Of a DNA stretch of 64,000 bases, positions 26,037 through 38,300 are shown one piece after another (within the stretch, counting starts at the first letter, position 1; every line of letters starts with the position of its first letter). The notes under the pieces were generated by a model. That model was given only the letters and a program-made list of their open reading frames with translations, was not told the origin of the DNA and made no database searches. This DNA comes from Dermacoccus abyssi (lineage in GTDB: Bacteria > Actinomycetota > Actinomycetes > Actinomycetales > Dermatophilaceae), in the NCBI RefSeq assembly GCF_003515945.1, contig NZ_QWLM01000010.1, positions 53,034 to 117,033 on the forward strand. Reading direction: 5' to 3'. Made by a program: the position numbers and the translations under genes.

Positions 26037-26075
26037 CCGCGGGGCCGTTCGCACACCGTGCGGGCGGTCCCGCGG
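26037..26075 (+). terminator. Terminator hairpin after hpf
   Basis: An 18-bp stem (15 Watson-Crick and 3 G-U pairs) with a 3-base loop starts 16 bases after the hpf stop. There is no U tract, as is common in actinobacteria. Confidence 0.75.
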
Positions 26076-26111
26076 CCGTTCGCCCCCAGGGTCGCTCCCG
26101 TGAGGATCGGT

Positions 26112-26117
26112 GACAAT
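26112..26117 (+). promoter_or_regulatory. Candidate -10 (GACAAT) for the orphan LuxR-type gene
   Basis: GACAAT ends 7 bases before the ATG at 26125, supporting that ATG over the alternative at 26116. Confidence 0.4.
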
Positions 26118-26124
26118 GGAGCGC

Positions 26125-26682
26125 ATGTCAGGTGATGTCGTCGCGACCATCGTGGTCGAAGACCGGCAGATCGCGGTGCACGAGCCCTCGTCCATCGCTT
26201 CCCTTCGACGCCTTGTCGCGCTCGCCCGTACGGAGGACGTCGCGGCGGTCGTCGATCCGGCCGACGAAGCTGTCCTGGAACGACTGGTCGGCGCCGGTGT
26301 TGCAGCCTTCTTCCCCTTCGTGCCCTCGCGCGACGAACTGACCGAGGCCGCCGAGGCGCTCGCGGTCGCGGGCAGTTATGCCCACCCCGACCTCGCCCAG
26401 GCGTTGCTGCGTCTGGCGCGACGGGCTCTGCGACCGGACAGCGTGCTCGACGTCCTGACCGCGCGTGAAGTCGAAGTCCTCCGGCTGCTCGCCGGTGGAC
26501 AGGCCAACCGCGCCATCGCGGCGCGCCTGTTCATCTCGGAGCACACCGTGCGCAATCACCTCGCGCGCATCTACCGCAAGCTCGACGTCACGACGCGTCG
26601 GGAAGCGGTCGACCTGACCCACGAGGCGTTGTCCGACGCCTCGCCGCGGGAGGAGCGCGAGGGGCGCCGCCCGAGCGACTAG
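26125..26682 (+). CDS. LuxR/NarL-type helix-turn-helix regulator with degenerate receiver
   Basis: About 185 residues. The C-terminal LuxR domain is clear: DVLTAREVEVLRLLAGGQANRAIAARLFISEHTVRNHLARIYRKLDVTTRREAVDLTHE. The N-terminal ~100 residues follow the receiver-domain layout (VVDPADEAVLERLVGAGVAAFFPF) but have no acidic pocket or phosphoacceptor Asp in the right place, so phosphorylation is unlikely. No kinase gene is adjacent. An in-frame ATG at 26116 is an alternative start. Targets are unknown. Confidence 0.78.
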   Translation: MSGDVVATIVVEDRQIAVHEPSSIASLRRLVALARTEDVAAVVDPADEAVLERLVGAGVAAFFPFVPSRDELTEAAEALAVAGSYAHPDLAQALLRLARRALRPDSVLDVLTAREVEVLRLLAGGQANRAIAARLFISEHTVRNHLARIYRKLDVTTRREAVDLTHEALSDASPREEREGRRPSD

Positions 26683-26776
26683 GCTTAGGGAACTGTGCGT
26701 CCGTCTCGGGCGTACTACGTCAGTGTGAGGCCGCGGGCCGCTGCCCTCACCGACCATCGATCTACGGAGTTGTCGA

Positions 26777-29527
<2,751 letters not shown>

Positions 29528-29538
29528 TCGCGGCCACC

Positions 29539-30075
29539 TCAGAGCATTTCGAGCACCGTGACGACCCATCGGCCGTCGGTGCCGTTGAGGCGTAGAGCGA
29601 TGGGCGTCGGACGACCGCCGATGCGTGCGACGACCGCTGCCTCGGCCACCCCGTCGCACGGTTCGCAGACCCGTACTCGGCGCACCCGCGTCAGGCCGGC
29701 ACGCGGGCCGCGCCGTAGGGCGGTGCGGTAGCGGCGCGTCAGACGGCCGAGCACGTCGGCGTCGACGTGCCGCGACAGTTGCGTGGGCGGCCTTCGTCCG
29801 TCGAGGCATTCGACGAGTGCCAGGGCGAATCGTTGGACCCACACGCGTGCATCGGGGAGCGCGGCCGACGGCGTGTGCTGCGGTCCGAACATGGGGTCGA
29901 CGTCCTCGTCCACGCCGCAACGTCGCGCGTAGTCCGTGGCCAGGCGTGCCCGGAGCTCGCCGGCTGTGGGTGCGGCGAGTTCACCGCGCAGCACTGCGCT
30001 CACCTCCTCCGAGCTGAGCACCGGTGGCATCTGGTTGGGACGTCGCTCGCCGACCCGTTGCAACGTGGTGGTCAT
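29539..30075 (-). CDS. Rv3235 family protein
   Basis: 178 residues from ATG 30075, which overlaps the stop of the upstream LysM gene (ATGA). Family features are WVQRFALALVECLDGRRPPTQLSRHVDADVLGRL and RVRVCEPCDGVAEAAVVARIGGRPTPIALRLNG. It has no signal peptide or membrane helix. The family is actinobacterial, found next to secA, and has no known function. It is convergent with secA with only about 11 bases between the stops. Confidence 0.78.
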   Translation of the reverse strand: MTTTLQRVGERRPNQMPPVLSSEEVSAVLRGELAAPTAGELRARLATDYARRCGVDEDVDPMFGPQHTPSAALPDARVWVQRFALALVECLDGRRPPTQLSRHVDADVLGRLTRRYRTALRRGPRAGLTRVRRVRVCEPCDGVAEAAVVARIGGRPTPIALRLNGTDGRWVVTVLEML

Positions 30076-30884
30076 CGGAGCGCTCCCACGGTCGCGCCGG
30101 GCACGCGAAGCACGTCGCCGACCTGGATGACGTCCGGGTTTGCCCGGAGGTCCGGATTGGCCTGGATCCAGGTGCCCACGGCGTCGGCCACGAGTTCGGC
30201 CGGGGCTCCTTCCGGGAGGTGCGCCGCCGCGATGGACCACAGGTTCTGTCCTCGAAGGACCACGTGGGTACCGGTCTCGGCCGCGCGTCCTGAAGGTACG
30301 ACGAGGCGACAGCTGTGAGCGTCCGCGGCTCGTGACGAGGGCACCCAGCCAGGCTCGGGCGCAGAGCGACACTCCTGCGGCACCGTGTGGGAATCCGACG
30401 TGGGTGGTATCGCAAAGTCAGGTGTGGCCGAGGGCGACCCGTCGGGCACCTGTGGCGCGAAGTCGGGGGAGGGAGCCTGCGTCGTCGCTGTGACCGAGAC
30501 GCCCGCGACGGGTGTGGCGCTCGCCGCCGCTGCACCGGACCCGACGAGTGCAGCCAGGGCGAGGAAGAGCGAAGCGGCTCGTGCCCTCGCCGGGTTGCGG
30601 TGAGCTCGCTCCGTCGAGCCGTGTGCACCCGGTTCGGGGCGTGAACCCGGAGTCGCGAGGATGTCCAGGGCGGCTGCGCCACACACCCAGGCCAGTCGGA
30701 CGAGACAGGCGCTGGCCAGCGCGACGAACACCGAAGCCACGGCCTCGTCCGTCGTCTGTTGTGCCCGAGTTCCGAGCAGGTGTACGGCCGCCCACACGGC
30801 GCCGCCGAAGCACACTGCGGAGGCGCCGCATGCGAACGTCGCCGCGAGCCGTCGCTCGCCGGCAGTGGTGTGAGTGGTCATCAT
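30072..30884 (-). CDS. Membrane protein with C-terminal LysM domain
   Basis: 270 residues. Hydrophobic segments near residues 14-38 (TFACGASAVCFGGAVWAAVHLLG) and 47-75, and another at 105-125 (ASLFLALAALVGSGAAAA), precede a long Pro/Ser/Thr linker. The LysM fold is at about 205-265: HVVLRGQNLWSIAAAHLPEG and NPDVIQVGDVLRVP. LysM binds peptidoglycan N-acetylglucosamine, so the C-terminus is probably outside the cell. It is cotranslated with the Rv3235-family gene. The start is ATG ATG; either could be used. Confidence 0.8.
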   Translation of the reverse strand: MMTTHTTAGERRLAATFACGASAVCFGGAVWAAVHLLGTRAQQTTDEAVASVFVALASACLVRLAWVCGAAALDILATPGSRPEPGAHGSTERAHRNPARARAASLFLALAALVGSGAAAASATPVAGVSVTATTQAPSPDFAPQVPDGSPSATPDFAIPPTSDSHTVPQECRSAPEPGWVPSSRAADAHSCRLVVPSGRAAETGTHVVLRGQNLWSIAAAHLPEGAPAELVADAVGTWIQANPDLRANPDVIQVGDVLRVPGATVGALR

Positions 30885-30955
30885 GTCGCCTCTCTCGTGA
30901 ATCGCGCCGGAGTCGTTCGAGGTGTTCCGACGGATCTCCTTCGCTGCTGATGAAG

Positions 30956-30978
30956 GTCACTCTATGGCGAACAGTGAC
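30956..30978. promoter_or_regulatory. Inverted repeat GTCACT-N11-AGTGAC
   Basis: A 6-bp perfect inverted repeat lies in the divergent, comparatively AT-rich spacer (30885-31097), about 75 bp upstream of the LysM gene. It could be an operator; nothing in the window identifies the binding protein. Confidence 0.3.
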
Positions 30979-31085
30979 AAATGATGTCGATTCATGATGA
31001 TCAATGTTTAGCGATGCCTGAGCGACGTGCGCGGTCAGCCCTCGATGCGGCACCGGAGAATCCCCGCTCGCCCGCGAGTCCGGGC

Positions 31086-31091
31086 TAGCGT
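31086..31091 (+). promoter_or_regulatory. Candidate -10 (TAGCGT), leaderless transcript
   Basis: TAGCGT ends 6 bases before the ATG at 31098. Confidence 0.4.
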
Positions 31092-31097
31092 TCAGCC

Positions 31098-31673
31098 ATG
31101 CGCATGGACAGGTTGCTCGCCGATCTCGAGGCAGCGGAGGCTGCCCGACGCGCAGCACAGAGACGTGTCGAGATCGCCGAGGGCGTCCGCGCCGAACGTG
31201 CCGCCGTCACACTGGAGGACCGGCTGCGCGGCTCGCTCGGTTCCGACGTCGAGGTCGTTGCTGCGGCGCATCCGGTGCGGGGGCGACTCGTCGAGGTGGC
31301 CAGGGGGTGGATCGCGCTGGATCGCAGTACCAGGAAGGACGTGGTGCTCGGAGTCGACGACCTCGCGCGCCCGGGCTCCGTCGTGGTGGCCACCGCCGCG
31401 CTCGAGAGCGCTACCGGTCTGCGTGCCTCGCACCACAAGGACGATGCGCCGAGTGTGGGACGAACCTGGGGCTCGCTGCTCCGGGCGCTCGCCCGCTCAC
31501 GAGTCACCGTCGTGTGGCGGACGACGAGTGGCAACGAGTTCACAGGTCTCGTCGATGCGGTCGGCGTCGATCACGCCGTGGTGAGACGCTCCGCAGGAAC
31601 TCCGGTCGTTCTGACGACACAGGCTGTGGCGTGCATCGAGGTGGGAGCCCGTCGGGGCGAGGACTACCGCTGA
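31098..31673 (+). CDS. Actinobacterial hypothetical protein
   Basis: 191 residues that I cannot assign to a named family. The N-terminal third is helical and charged (MDRLLADLEAAEAARRAAQRRVEIAEGVRAER), possibly a short coiled coil. The rest alternates beta-like segments (VEVVAAAHPVRGRLVEVARGWIALD; GNEFTGLVDAVGVDHAVVRR), suggesting one or two small barrel domains. There is no signal peptide or membrane helix. It is convergent with the HTH gene, with 7 bases between stops. Similar proteins are often found near secA in this order. Confidence 0.7.
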   Translation: MRMDRLLADLEAAEAARRAAQRRVEIAEGVRAERAAVTLEDRLRGSLGSDVEVVAAAHPVRGRLVEVARGWIALDRSTRKDVVLGVDDLARPGSVVVATAALESATGLRASHHKDDAPSVGRTWGSLLRALARSRVTVVWRTTSGNEFTGLVDAVGVDHAVVRRSAGTPVVLTTQAVACIEVGARRGEDYR

Positions 31674-31680
31674 ACGAGCG

Positions 31681-31893
31681 TCACAGGTCGTCGATGTGGC
31701 CCGAGGCCACCGCGTTGCGTGTTGCCTCGTACTGCCGCTCGATGTAGCGCTCGACCTCGTCGGCTTCGACGCGCCATTGGTTGTTGATCTTGATGGCGGG
31801 CAGCTCGCCGGACTTCACGAGGCCGTACACCTGGCGGGCCGAGACGTTGAGCGTCTCGGCGACATCGGCGATCTGAACGAAGCGCTGAGCCAC
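31681..31893 (-). CDS. Excisionase/BldC-like helix-turn-helix protein
   Basis: 70 residues from a GTG at 31893 behind GAGGAGGCCCC. The single MerR/excisionase-type winged helix reads FVQIADVAETLNVSARQVYGLVKSGELPAIKINNQWRVEADEVERYIERQ, with no sensor domain. Size and architecture resemble BldC, a developmental regulator that binds AT-rich direct repeats head-to-tail. A tandem 11-bp repeat lies just upstream of its own start, and a near-identical copy lies upstream of cpaF at 47 kb. This suggests autoregulation and control of the pilus genes. There is no integrase nearby, so a phage excisionase is unlikely. Confidence 0.82.
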   Translation of the reverse strand: MAQRFVQIADVAETLNVSARQVYGLVKSGELPAIKINNQWRVEADEVERYIERQYEATRNAVASGHIDDL

Positions 31894-31917
31894 GGGGCCT
31901 CCTCGGAGTCGAGCCTG

Positions 31918-31943
31918 CGGAATTCTTACCAAAATCTGACCAT
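31918..31943 (-). promoter_or_regulatory. Tandem 11-bp repeat element, cpaB/HTH divergent region
   Basis: On the minus strand this reads GGTCAGATTTT followed directly by GGTAAGAATTC. It is a 23-of-26 match to the element at 47003-47028. It lies 25 bp upstream of the HTH gene and about 77 bp upstream of the cpaB-like gene. Confidence 0.65.
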
Positions 31944-32019
31944 CATTCTAGGCCTGCGCCGAGACCCCCATCGCTGACGATGTCAGTGGCTGTGGACAAC
32001 CGGTGAAGGGAGAGCGACG

Positions 32020-32751
32020 GTGCAGACACCGTGGGGCAAGAAGGTCGTGAGAACGACGGCGCGTGGTTCGAACGGTGAGGACGCGTCGGGCACGAGCAAC
32101 GATTCATCACGACGGGCCGGCGGATCCGGTGCGCGGTTCGTTCCTGCGAGCATCAAGGACGCTCGCTGGATCGTCGGGATCCTCCTGCTCGCTGTCGGTG
32201 TCATCGGCACCCTCCGTGTCATCTCCGGGCTCGACGACTCGGTCCAGGTCTGGACGGCGCGTACCAATCTCGTGCCGGGGCAGCGCCTTCAGGCGAGCGA
32301 TGTCGTGCGCACTGCCGTGCGTCTCGACGAGGTCCAGTCGGTGTACCTCAGCGGCCCGGCGCCCTCGGGCGTCGTTCAGAGGCCCGTCGCGCGGGGCGAG
32401 CTCGTTCCGCGATCGGCGGTGGCCGACGCGAGCAGTGTCGACGTGCGCGCCGTCTCCGTGACGTTGGACCGCGGGCAGGCCGACGTCGTGCGCGCGGGCA
32501 CGGACGTCGAGGTCTGGGTTGCCGACAAGTCGAGCGAGACGACATCGAACAGCTTCGAACGGCCGAGACAGGTCATCGACCGAGCTCTCGTCTCGCGCAT
32601 CGGCTCCGGCTCGGGCGGGGTGGTCGCCGTTGCCGACGGTCAGCCTGTCGAGCTCGTCGTGCCGCGAGCATCGCTCGCCGAGATCATTGACGCGGTGAAC
32701 TCGGGCTCGCGGATCACCCTCGTGCCTCTGGCCGGGAGTCGACGCTCATGA
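32020..32751 (+). CDS. SAF-domain pilus assembly protein (CpaB/RcpC-like)
   Basis: 243 residues from a GTG behind GAAGGGAG. One membrane helix (WIVGILLLAVGVIGTLRVI, about residues 47-65) is followed by an SAF domain: VWTARTNLVPGQRLQASDVVRTAVRLDE and VVQRPVARGELVPRSAVAD. The C-terminal region (VEVWVADKSS; PVELVVPRASLAEIIDAVNSGSRITLVPL) matches the CpaB/RcpC fold. It is thought to guide the Flp pilus through the wall. It is coupled by ATGA to the TadZ-like gene; the remaining tad genes are 15 kb away. Confidence 0.8.
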   Translation: MQTPWGKKVVRTTARGSNGEDASGTSNDSSRRAGGSGARFVPASIKDARWIVGILLLAVGVIGTLRVISGLDDSVQVWTARTNLVPGQRLQASDVVRTAVRLDEVQSVYLSGPAPSGVVQRPVARGELVPRSAVADASSVDVRAVSVTLDRGQADVVRAGTDVEVWVADKSSETTSNSFERPRQVIDRALVSRIGSGSGGVVAVADGQPVELVVPRASLAEIIDAVNSGSRITLVPLAGSRRS

Positions 32752-34058
32752 CGAGCGTCGCCACAGCCATCTCCGCCCGGCTCGAAGCGCGGTTCGCCGC
32801 TGAACTCGAGGATGTCGAGGACGCGGAACTCGTGCGTCGTTGTGCCGACGTGGAGGAACTCCTCACCGTGGCCGAGGCCGGGAGCGTCACCGTCGCCGCG
32901 ATCAGCCCTGATTTCCCGGGAATGAACGGCAGTGTCGTCGCCGAACTCGCACTGCGCGGAACCTCCGTCCTCGGCGTCGTCGCTCCCACGTCCCCGACCG
33001 ACGCCCGCCAGTGTGAGGCCTGGGCTCTGAGTCACGTTCATCTGGTCGGTTCGGGCGAGCTGGAGCAGCTCGTCCGGTCACTGGAGCGTTCGCCCGTGAC
33101 GGTGGGCGGCGCGGGGCTCTCGGTCACCACCGAAGAGGTGGGTGAGGAGGCGGACACCCCGTCCACCTTCTCGCAGCGAGCCACTGTCGGACCCGCCTCG
33201 ACCTCGCCCAATGCCGGGCAACGCGCGACCGTCGTGACCGTGTGGGGACCGGCCGGGTCTCCCGGTCGCACGACGTGCGCAACACACCTCGCACACGCGC
33301 TCTCGCAGGACGGCCCCACCCTGCTCATCGACGCGGACACCGTGGCGCCGGCCTGTGCTCCGGTCCTCGGTCTCCTCGACGAAGCGCCCGGTCTGCTCGC
33401 CGCAGCGAGGCTCGTGGATGCAGGGACGCTGAACCTGTCGCAGCTGCGTACGCTCACGGTCACCCTCGACGAGGGCTTCGACGTCCTGACGGGCATCGGC
33501 CGCGCGTCACGCTGGCACGAGCTCAGTCGGTTTCATCTCGGCGCGGTTCTCGACCAGGCCGTCACGGGGTACCGGTGGATCGTCCTCGACATCGCGAGCG
33601 ACCTCAGCGTCGACGAGTCACTGCTGTACGACACCGTGGCTCCGGTGCGCGCCGCGGCCGGCATCGAAGCGGTGGAGCGCAGTGACGTGTTGCTGGCCCT
33701 CGCGGCCTGCGACCCGATCGGGTTGCAGCGTTTCGTCGTCGAGTGGGAACAGGTGGGGAGCTCGCATCCGGCCACGCGCGTCGTCATCTCGAAGGCCCGC
33801 GAGCAGGCTGTCGGCGGCGCACCCGAGAAGGTGGTGGCGAAGGCGCTTGCTCGGTTCGCCAACGTCGATCCGGTGGCGGTGCTGCCCGATGCGCGTGACG
33901 AATTGGACAGCGCCCTTCTGCTCGGGAAGCTGTTGTCGACCACACGACCTGACAGCGCGTACGTGGCGGCGGTTGCACGGGTCGCGGCGAGCCTCGGGGC
34001 TACCGCCGGGCCACCTGCGACCCGCCGCGGTCTGCGCCGGTTGCGGGCCCCTCGCTAG
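32748..34058 (+). CDS. TadZ/CpaE-like P-loop ATPase with altered Walker A
   Basis: 436 residues. The N-terminal ~150 residues are a receiver-like atypical domain; a MinD/ParA-like P-loop domain follows. Its nucleotide loop reads VWGPAGSPGRTTCATHLAHAL (about 163-183): both lysines of the deviant Walker A motif are absent and an Arg replaces the P-loop Lys, so ATP binding may be weak. Other ParA-like blocks are PTLLIDADTVAPACAPVLGLLDEAPGL and YRWIVLDIASDL. In Tad systems this protein localises the pilus machine at a pole. It is cotranslated with the CpaB-like gene. Confidence 0.78.
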   Translation: MTSVATAISARLEARFAAELEDVEDAELVRRCADVEELLTVAEAGSVTVAAISPDFPGMNGSVVAELALRGTSVLGVVAPTSPTDARQCEAWALSHVHLVGSGELEQLVRSLERSPVTVGGAGLSVTTEEVGEEADTPSTFSQRATVGPASTSPNAGQRATVVTVWGPAGSPGRTTCATHLAHALSQDGPTLLIDADTVAPACAPVLGLLDEAPGLLAAARLVDAGTLNLSQLRTLTVTLDEGFDVLTGIGRASRWHELSRFHLGAVLDQAVTGYRWIVLDIASDLSVDESLLYDTVAPVRAAAGIEAVERSDVLLALAACDPIGLQRFVVEWEQVGSSHPATRVVISKAREQAVGGAPEKVVAKALARFANVDPVAVLPDARDELDSALLLGKLLSTTRPDSAYVAAVARVAASLGATAGPPATRRGLRRLRAPR

Positions 34059-34097
34059 GGTGTGGCACGTACGCAAACCAGCGAGGAGCGCCCGCCC

Positions 34098-34499
34098 ATG
34101 ATCCGTGCCTACATGCCTGTCGACGCCGACGCACTCGACATCTTGTCCCGTGAGGGATCGGTTCCGGCCACCCATGTCGTGAGCGTGACGTCCGGAGTGC
34201 GAGCACTCGCACCGGACGGTGACGAGGAACTGCACGAGCACCTCGCCTGCCAACTCGCCGCAGCGGCAGCCACCAGTGACCCCGTGGCGGTTCTCGCGTT
34301 CGACGTGCGGCCCGAGCGCGTGGAGGACGCGGAGGGCCACGTGGGTGCGATCTCGCTCCTGGGCGACGTCGGTCTGCGGGATGTCGCGTGCTTCCTCGTC
34401 GCGGACCCGGGCGAGCGCGTGCAGGAGGACGCCGAGCTCGAACTGAGCTGGTACGACGCAGGGGAGCGTGACAGCGTGCGTGCACTCCTGAGCAGCTGA
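34098..34499 (+). CDS. DUF6912 family protein
   Basis: 133 residues from ATG 34098 behind GCGAGGAGCG. The sequence begins MIRAYMPVDADALDILSREG and has VLAFDVRPERVED and ISLLGDVGLRDVACFLV in the middle. It is soluble, with no signal peptide. The actinobacterial family has no known function. It follows the TadZ-like gene by 39 bases and may be cotranscribed. Confidence 0.65.
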   Translation: MIRAYMPVDADALDILSREGSVPATHVVSVTSGVRALAPDGDEELHEHLACQLAAAAATSDPVAVLAFDVRPERVEDAEGHVGAISLLGDVGLRDVACFLVADPGERVQEDAELELSWYDAGERDSVRALLSS

Positions 34500-34533
34500 C
34501 CGCTCGGGGCGACGCGCCCACCCACGTGGTCGG

Positions 34534-35121
34534 TCAGCGCAGCATCCGGTCGTCACCGACACGGTCGAGACATCGGGTGAGGAAGCGCTCGAGACGTGTT
34601 GCCGAGTCGCCCAGGGCGTCGAACGACCCGTCCTGGCCGGCCACGAGCGGGCCGAGACGAAGGTAACCGTGACGGTACGCGGCGAGAACGCGGCTGAGAC
34701 GGTCGAGGGCGTCGGCCACCGACGTGACGAGCGCGCCGCAATGTTGGGGCCCGGTTTCACCGATGAGCAGAGCCCGCAGTTCGTCATGGATGTCGTCGAT
34801 CGCTTCACCGGCCCGACGCACCGAAACCGCGTTCCCCGGCAGGCGGCCGGATTCGATCTGACGCCTCAGCCCGGCTTGGGCCCGTCGCGTCACGAGGGGC
34901 GGGAAAGGCCCCGTGCGAGGAGCGGTGAACGACGGTGCGGGCTGCCCGGCGAGTTCGGCGCCCGCGGCGTCACTCAGTTGTTCGCTCAGGGACTCGACGA
35001 CGCGGTCGAACGCCTCACCGTTCAGTGCCGTCGCAGGGTCGAACGGGATGTCGAGCAGGCGCAGCGCACAACGCGTCAGGTGGGTGGCGACGTCACGACT
35101 CGCGAGGCTGGCAGCTGGCAT
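34534..35121 (-). CDS. Actinobacterial hypothetical protein
   Basis: About 195 residues from ATG 35121 (MPAASLASRDVATHLTRCALRLLDIPFDPATALNGEAFD). It is predominantly helical, soluble and Arg-rich, with no motif I can name. A central segment RAGEAIDDIHDELRALLIGETGP and the C-terminal LDRLSRVLAAYRHGYLRLGPLVAGQDG look conserved-type rather than random. It is convergent with the DUF6912 gene and divergent from the glutamate dehydrogenase gene. No function is proposed. Confidence 0.6.
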   Translation of the reverse strand: MPAASLASRDVATHLTRCALRLLDIPFDPATALNGEAFDRVVESLSEQLSDAAGAELAGQPAPSFTAPRTGPFPPLVTRRAQAGLRRQIESGRLPGNAVSVRRAGEAIDDIHDELRALLIGETGPQHCGALVTSVADALDRLSRVLAAYRHGYLRLGPLVAGQDGSFDALGDSATRLERFLTRCLDRVGDDRMLR

Positions 35122-35305
35122 ACCCCCAGCGTATGAGCAGGGCGAATCTCGGCGTCGGCGCACCCTCCGTGCCTGGGGATAACCCCGGTGGGACGAGGGC
35201 CCGGCAACACCGCTCGCCCTCGACTCGGACCCGGGTGTCCGCGCGCGTTAGAGTCGCCTAGGTGGTACAGCGTCGTGCCGCTTCTTCGTCCTGCCAGGAG
35301 AGGTC

Positions 35306-38300
35306 ATGTCTGTCGAGGCTTCCACGCCCGTCCTGTCCGAAGTCGCTGAACGTGTCGGTGTCACGCTCGAAGTCGCTCAGGGGGTGTTGGGCGACATTCC
35401 GGCCGCGGAGCTGGAGGGCAAATCCCTCGATCACCTCGCGTGGATCGTGCGAGGGCAGTGGAGGGCCGCGGCCGAGCGACGCCAGGGGGAGCCGGTCGTC
35501 GTCGTCGAGGAGGAACTGCCGCGCTCGCTCGTCGCGGACGCGGTGGAGCACGCGGGTGTCTCCAGCCTGACCTCGGGTGTCGTGGTTCGCGTTGTCACGG
35601 ACGACACCGCTTTCGTCGTGGACTCACTCGTGGCAGCGTTCACGGCTCGAGGTGCGGGCATCGGGGATCTCGTCCACCCGCAGATGCGTGTCGTGCGTGA
35701 CGATGCTGGTCGCCTCATCACGGCAACGCGAAATCGCAAGCGTCAGGGTGCGGTCCGTCTGCCCGGTCACAGCGAGGAACTTCCCGCGGGCGCGCACGAG
35801 GTCGCGGAGTCGTGGGTCTATCTCCACCTCTCGCCGGAGGGCGAGTTCGACGGCAGCCAAGACATGGTGGAGACCGTGCACAAGGTCCTTCGCGACGTGC
35901 GCCTGGCTTCCGAGGACTGGCAGAGCATGCGTGACATGGCCCTCCAGACGGCCGACGACCTCGAGAACGACCCGCCCGTGAGTGTTCCCGAGTTCGCCAC
36001 GGCTGACGTGCGCCGCTTCCTGCACTGGCTGGCCGACGACAACTTCACCTTCCTCGGCTACCGGGAGTACGAGTTGGCCACCATGGACGAGGAGGACGTC
36101 CTGCGGCCCGTGGAGGGCACCGCCCTCGGCATCCTGCGCAGCGCATCGGGTTCGGCCACCGGATTCGAGCGCATGACGCGGGAGAGCCGCGCCATGGCAC
36201 GCTCCCCGCAGCTGCTCATGCTGACCAAGGCCAACTCGCGCTCACGTGTTCACCGTGATGCCTACCTCGATTACGTCGGCGTGAAGACCTTCGACGCGGA
36301 AGGCAACGTCACCGGGGAACGCCGCTTCCTCGGTCTGCACACGGCCCGCACCTACGCGGCACCGACGTCGACCGTTCCGGTCGTTGCCGAGCGGGTTGCG
36401 AAGGTCGTGCGTCGAGCCGGGCACTCGCCCGACTCCCACTCCGGACGTGACTTGCTCAACGTCCTCGAGAACTACCCGCGCGACGAACTGTTCCAGACGT
36501 CGTCCGCGCGCCTCTACGACATCGCCACCGAGGTCGTGCGCCTCCAGGAGCGCCGCCACGTCGGCGTCTTCACACGCAATGACGACTACGGGCGCTTCGT
36601 CGCCGTCATGGTGTACCTGCCGCGTGACCGGTACAACACCCGGGTGCGCGAAGCCATTGCCGAGTTCCTTCGCGAAACCTACGGCGCGCAGAACGTCGAC
36701 TACACGGCTCGGGTGAGCTCCGAGGCACTCGCCCGTATCTTCTACACGGTTCGCATGCCGCGCGGCGCCGCCATTCCAGACGTCACGCCCGAGCAGATTC
36801 GCGCTCACGTCCTGGAGACGACCCGGACGTGGACCGAGCGTGTCACGCATGCCGCGCAGACGGAGGGTGAGCTCGACGGTTCGACGGCCCGCGCTCTCGT
36901 CACGCAGTACGGCACGGGCTTCTCGACGGCCTACTCCGAGGCGTTCTCGCCACGCCAGGCGGTGGCGGACATGCAACGCCTGGAGAGGCTGGGTGACGAC
37001 GACTCCGCGCTCACGCTCTACGGCACCAAGAACCTCGACACCCGCGAACGTCGGCTCAAGATCTTCCGCAACGAACCCCTCATGCTCACCGAGGTCTTTC
37101 CGATCTTCACCCACCTCGGCGTGCAGGTTTCCGACGAGCGCCCATACACGGTTCGACGCTCGGACGGCCGCACCTCGTACGTGTACGACTTCGGTCTGAT
37201 CGCGGACCGCACGGCCATGTGGGGCAACACCCCGCAGGAGAGTTCGCGCCGCCGCACGAACGTGCAGGACACCGTTCTCGCGGCGTGGCGTGGGCAGGCC
37301 GAGAACGACGCCCTCAACCAGCTCGTTCTCGCTGCCGGGCTCACGTGGCTCCAGATCAGTCACCTGCGGGCCCTCGCTCGCTACATGCGCCAGATCGGCT
37401 TCTCGTTGAGCTACGAATACGTCGTCGCGGCGCTGCTGGCCAACACCGACCTCACGTCGCTGCTCGTGCGTCTGTTCGAGGCGCGCTTCGACCCGACCCT
37501 CGACGACGCCGAGCGTGAGGCCCAGACGAAGGCGGTGCGTCAGCGCTTCTCCGACGGACTGGCCGACGTGGCGAGTCTCGACCACGACCGCATCCTGCGC
37601 ACTCTCGAGGGTGTCATCATGGCGATCGTGCGCACCAACGCGTACACCCCGCGGGTCCTTTCCGGCGAGGTCGCCGAACTCGTCTTCAAGATCCGGTGCG
37701 CCGACGTGCCCGGCATCCCCGCACCGGTTCCGATGTTCGAACTGTGGGTCTACGGCCCGAAGGTCGAGGGTGTCCACCTGCGCTTCGGTCAGGTGCGCGC
37801 GGCGGCCTGCGGTGGAGCGACCGGTTCGAGGACTTCCGAACCGAGGTGCTCGGCCTCGTCAAGGCGCAGATGGTCAAGAACGCCGTCATCGTGCCGACCG
37901 GATCGAAGGGCGGTTTCGTCGCGAAGCAGCTCCCGGACCCGAGCGACCGCGAAGCGTGGCTCGCCGCGGGCGTCGAGGCGTACGAGGCCTTCATCAGCGG
38001 CATGCTGTCGGTTACCGACAACCGTGACGGTGACGAGGTCATCCCCCCGAAGGACGTGGTGCGTTACGACAGCGACGACCCCTACCTCGTCGTCGCGGCC
38101 GACAAGGGCACCGCGGCCTTCTCCGACAAGGCCAACGCCGTGGCTCGTCGCGCAGGCTTCTGGCTGGACGACGCGTTCGCGTCCGGAGGCTCGAACGGGT
38201 ACGACCACAAGGCCATGGGCATCACCGCCCGCGGTGCGTGGGAGTCGGTCAAGCGTCACTTCCGCGAGCTCGGGCACGACACCCAGAGCGAGGACTTCAC

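Noticed and set aside
31681..31893. Phage excisionase gene marking a prophage
   Set aside because: The excisionase-type HTH stands alone, without integrase, repressor or phage genes, and fits a BldC-like regulator better.
37785..37812. Programmed ribosomal frameshift in the glutamate dehydrogenase gene
   Set aside because: There is no slippery heptamer or stimulatory structure, and the family is not known to use one; a missing base is simpler.
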